A stretch of 64,000 nt of DNA from Bog-473 sp963834405. GTDB lineage: Bacteria; Actinomycetota; Acidimicrobiia; Acidimicrobiales; RAAP-2. The notes beneath the pieces are model-generated. The model did not search any database. It saw only the letters and a program-made list of their open reading frames with translations, and was not told the DNA's origin. The position numbers and the translations under genes were made by a program. Positions within the stretch are counted from its first letter, which is position 1. Every line of letters starts with the position of its first letter. Below, one piece after another: positions 61,146 through 64,000 of the stretch. The stretch spans positions 1,798,001-1,862,000 of the forward strand of contig CAWIBX010000005.1 in the NCBI GenBank assembly GCA_963834405.1, written 5' to 3'.

Positions 61146-62693
61146 TTACGTCACAGCCCGACGAGAACTTGCAGGCACTTCGTTTTCCGAAGGGGTCGTG
61201 GACCTCATCGGGGTGGCGGTTAACCGCTCTGCCCGAAGGCCAGAACGGCGCACTTTACCGGCTTCGTCGCGAAGCGGAGTAGTCACCCGCTCGAATGTAC
61301 GCGGAAGCTTGTAGGAGGCCAATCGTTCACCAAGGTGGTCCCGCAGCTCATCGTCGCTCACCGGCTGGGCAAGCTCGACAATGGCATGGGGAACGTTGCC
61401 AAGGTCGTCATCGGGAAGTCCAATGGCGCATGAAGACCGTACAGCCGGATGTTCGTCAAGGGCGGCCTCGATTTCCGCTGGGTAGACGTTTGCTCCGCCG
61501 ACTAAGAACATATCGGTGCTGCGATCGGTTATGTAGATATAGCCGTCGTTATCGAAGTAGCCCATATCGCCGAGCGACTCCCAGCGATCATCCGCTCTTT
61601 TCGGTTCAGCACCGATGTACTTATAGCGCGGGGCCCTTGCGGCGCTTGGCCTCAACCAGATCTCACCCACTTTATAGGGTGCAAGATGTTGCCCAGTCGA
61701 ATCGCGCACATCCAATTCACCGTAGGCTGGACGACCGACGGATCCGCGGTGCCGCAACCATTCCGATCCGGTGATAACCGTTGCTGCCTGGCCCTCGGTG
61801 CCAGCGTAGAGCTCGAGCACCCTTTCTGGGCCGAGCCAACCAATCCACGCCTCTTTTAGCCAGTGGGCGCAAGGAGCACCCATATGGAATGCCACCTTCA
61901 GAGAAGAAACATCGGTCTTCCATCGCAAGTCTTCCGGCAGTCGCCATATCCGCTGCATCATGGTCGGGACCAGATAGAGCCAGTTCACACCGTATGTCTC
62001 AACAAGGCTTAGCGTCTCGGCGGCGTCGAATCTCGGCATCAAGAGCACGTGATCACCGAAGAGCAACGCGAGCGTAGCTGTCAAAAACGGGCCATTATGC
62101 GAGAGCGGACCTGTGACCAGTACGGGTCCGCCTGTAGGAATGCGGAAAATGCTGCTCGCCGCAGCCACGCTCTCCAACACACCGGGTTGGGTGGTAAGGA
62201 TCAACTTCGGGCGTCCGGTGCTACCACCGCTGGTCATCATTTTCCATTGCGGGGAGATGGTCGGGCGAAGGGCTGAGTTCGACGACGGTTGAAGGTCATC
62301 CTGAATGAACTCAAGGGTTCGTCGATTGCCGGCTTCAGATTGCGATACCCCTACCAACAGTGTGGGATCAGCAAGGTGAACTATGGCGTCGCGTTCAAGA
62401 GAAGGTGCTATATGAGAGATCGGCAGAGGTATTGCGCCAAGCTGCCACGCCGCAATGATGCTCTGTATAAGCCCAACCGAGTTGGGCAACACAATCGCGA
62501 CGGTCGATCCGGAAGTGACGCCGTGCTCGGCAAACAACTCGGCCAAGTAATCCGATCGATCGATGAGCTGTAGTCGGGTAAGGGTGACTTCGCCACAAGT
62601 CAGGGCTGGGCGATCAGGGTGGGCCATCGCCAGCTGACGCAATGCGACGCCGAAGGGTGTTCCGCCCACCTTTACGTAGCTCTCCGATTGCAC
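61146..62693 (-). CDS. Acyl-CoA synthetase (AMP-forming)
   Basis: A 515-residue ANL ligase: P-loop MMTSGGSTGRPKLIL, ELYAGTEGQAATV, SLGDMGYFDNDGYIYITDRS, DMFLVGGANVYPAEIEAAL and the terminal Lys in EAGKVRRSGLR. The frame opens at ATG 62708, but AGGAGG lies inside that leader and six bases before GTG 62693, so GTG 62693 is the likely start. It is the fourth CoA ligase in the window and the only one in region D. It presumably activates the acid processed by the neighbouring CoA-transferase and crotonases. Confidence 0.88.
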   Translation of the reverse strand: MQSESYVKVGGTPFGVALRQLAMAHPDRPALTCGEVTLTRLQLIDRSDYLAELFAEHGVTSGSTVAIVLPNSVGLIQSIIAAWQLGAIPLPISHIAPSLERDAIVHLADPTLLVGVSQSEAGNRRTLEFIQDDLQPSSNSALRPTISPQWKMMTSGGSTGRPKLILTTQPGVLESVAAASSIFRIPTGGPVLVTGPLSHNGPFLTATLALLFGDHVLLMPRFDAAETLSLVETYGVNWLYLVPTMMQRIWRLPEDLRWKTDVSSLKVAFHMGAPCAHWLKEAWIGWLGPERVLELYAGTEGQAATVITGSEWLRHRGSVGRPAYGELDVRDSTGQHLAPYKVGEIWLRPSAARAPRYKYIGAEPKRADDRWESLGDMGYFDNDGYIYITDRSTDMFLVGGANVYPAEIEAALDEHPAVRSSCAIGLPDDDLGNVPHAIVELAQPVSDDELRDHLGERLASYKLPRTFERVTTPLRDEAGKVRRSGLRAERLTATPMRSTTPSENEVPASSRRAVT

Positions 62694-62765
62694 CCTTTCC
62701 CTCCTCATATGACCTGGTTCAAGGCGATTCCCGCGCTTGACGTCTGATGGACGACATGGGAAAGT

Positions 62766-63980
62766 ATGAGAATAGTAATACTAGAAGGCGAGGTCCGGTT
62801 GGGACAATTAGGTGCGGTATCCGACATTCCCGTGATCGACGTGGACACGCATGTGACTGAGCCCCCTGATCTGTGGACAGCGCGGCTGCCGTCAAAGTGG
62901 GCTGAGGATGCTCCTCGCGTTGAGATGGATCCCGAGATTTCGGAACCACGCTGGCGAATACGTGATGAGTGGTTAAGTCCCGTCGCGTATTACAGCTCGG
63001 CCGGATGGAGGGATCCGATGCCGAGCCATCCGCCAACGTTAGAGGACGCTGATCCCGGCTCCTGGAATCCCGTCGAGCGACTCAAGCGGATGGACGAGTA
63101 CGGAATTTATGCAGCAGTTCTGTACCCGAACCTGATCGGATTTTACTCGCACGCCTTCATGAAAGCCAAGGACCTTCAGTTCTCACTAGCTTGTGTTCGA
63201 GCTTACAACGACTTCATCACCGAGTTCGCGAGCGTCGATCGCAAGCGTCTCATCCCCATCTCCATGCTCCCGTTCTGGGATCTTGAAGCAGCGCGCAACG
63301 AGATGGAGCGTTGTCGCGCCATGGGCCACCCTGGCGTGCTGTTCGCCAATAAGTATGAGCAGATCGGTTTGCCTCCATTTTACGAGCCGTATTGGGACCC
63401 GATCTTGTCAGCGGCTCAAGAAATGGAGATGTCTATCAATTTCCATGTTGCCTTCTCGTCAACGACGGATATCGATATACGAACCGTTGCAACGCAACGC
63501 GATCCCCGCGAACAGGCAATGCGGGTCTCCTTGGGAGTAATGGGTAACGCAGATGCCCTGGCGACAATTGTGACGAGCGATCTTTGCGATCGATACCCTC
63601 GACTCAAATTTGTGTCCGTTGAGAGCGGCTTCGGATACGTTCCATACCTTCTGGAGCTATTGGACTGGCTTTGGCACAATTATGGAGCCCAGCGAGATTA
63701 TCCACAGCAACTTTTGCCAAGTGAGTACTTTCGGCGGCAATGCTACGGTTCCTTTTGGTTTGAGGAGCAAACACTAAAGCTTCTCGAAGTGTTTCCTGAC
63801 AACTTCATGTTCGAAACAGATTTTCCGCATCCGACGAGCCTCTCACCAGGACCGGCCTCCATAGCTAAGGTTCCTTCAGCGCATATTCGTGATGCTTTTA
63901 GGGGCGTCGATCGTGAAGTCGCGGAGAAGGTTCTCTATCGAAATGCGGCGGCGCTCTATCGCGTTGGTCCTGAAACTTAA
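62766..63980 (+). CDS. Amidohydrolase-2 family protein
   Basis: A 404-residue TIM-barrel hydrolase, paralogous to the gene at 51,485: VIDVDTHVTEPPDLW, DADPGSWNPVERLKRMDEYG, INFHVAFSS and ETDFPHPTSLSPGPAS. ATG 62766 has its purine stretch too close. TTG 62799, with GAGG six bases upstream, would start nearer the conserved core (GAVSDIPVIDVDTH) and is an alternative. It diverges from the ligase over a gap of about 70 bases. The last 20 bases of the window hold nothing recognisable. Confidence 0.87.
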   Translation: MRIVILEGEVRLGQLGAVSDIPVIDVDTHVTEPPDLWTARLPSKWAEDAPRVEMDPEISEPRWRIRDEWLSPVAYYSSAGWRDPMPSHPPTLEDADPGSWNPVERLKRMDEYGIYAAVLYPNLIGFYSHAFMKAKDLQFSLACVRAYNDFITEFASVDRKRLIPISMLPFWDLEAARNEMERCRAMGHPGVLFANKYEQIGLPPFYEPYWDPILSAAQEMEMSINFHVAFSSTTDIDIRTVATQRDPREQAMRVSLGVMGNADALATIVTSDLCDRYPRLKFVSVESGFGYVPYLLELLDWLWHNYGAQRDYPQQLLPSEYFRRQCYGSFWFEEQTLKLLEVFPDNFMFETDFPHPTSLSPGPASIAKVPSAHIRDAFRGVDREVAEKVLYRNAAALYRVGPET

Positions 63981-64000
63981 TCCCGTTGCCCAATTTCGCC

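Noticed and set aside
1..64000. CRISPR arrays, rRNA genes, riboswitches
   Set aside because: No regularly spaced 25-40 base repeats, rRNA-like sequence or recognisable riboswitch core was seen on either strand.

Overview
The window comes from a high-GC actinomycete. GTG and TTG starts are frequent, genes are tightly packed with 4-base stop/start overlaps, and the catabolic gene content (CaiB/BaiF CoA-transferases, crotonases, acyl-CoA ligases, Ltp-type thiolase-fold proteins paired with DUF35 proteins, amidohydrolase-2 proteins) is typical of that group. An Acidimicrobiia-like or mycobacterial-relative host is plausible, but the sequence does not fix the genus.

Region A (1-19,500, very GC-rich) is a CoA-ester catabolic neighbourhood. 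A minus-strand run (CoA-transferase, acyl-CoA ligase, thiolase-like protein) diverges at 3.4 kb, over an 18-base palindrome, from a plus-strand run: crotonase, 2,4-dienoyl-CoA-reductase-like SDR, crotonase, ligase, alpha/beta hydrolase, ligase, SDR. A MarR regulator follows and diverges over a second palindrome from a run holding a tandem-fused CoA-transferase, an amidohydrolase and a DUF35/thiolase-fold pair. A cupin and two more CoA-transferases complete the region. It probably activates, beta-oxidises and cleaves an acidic substrate that I cannot identify.

Region B (19.65-28.7 kb) looks like the left end of an integrative conjugative element. It starts at a 3'-half tRNA-Lys(CTT) fragment, which fits an attachment-site remnant. 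Then come an AbiEi/AbiEii-type toxin-antitoxin pair, an unknown protein, a 12-base iteron-like array next to a perfect palindrome, an excisionase-like HTH protein, a MobF/TrwC relaxase-helicase, and a VirD4/TraG-like coupling protein that is frameshifted and fused to a BTAD-type regulatory domain.

Region C (28.7-50.2 kb) is a defence module: a complete-order type 2 BREX (Pgl) operon, pglW-pglX-pglY-pglZ-brxD-brxHI, with a convergent PD-(D/E)XK nuclease-like gene beside it. An IS1380-family element (37,275-38,929, 20-base terminal inverted repeats, TTAG target duplication) sits in the 3' end of pglX. It removes the last 38 codons and gives pglX a stop codon made by the IS end. The missing codons are still present, in frame, beyond the IS.

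Region D (50.6-64 kb) is a second catabolic cluster, of clearly lower GC from about 51.4 kb onward: SDR, three amidohydrolases, CoA-transferase, two SnoaL/NTF2-like proteins, crotonase, enolase-superfamily enzyme, FadR-type GntR regulator, a 6-oxocamphor-hydrolase-like crotonase and an acyl-CoA ligase. No intact tRNA-Lys or integrase is seen to the right, so the element's right end is probably outside the window and region D may be its cargo.
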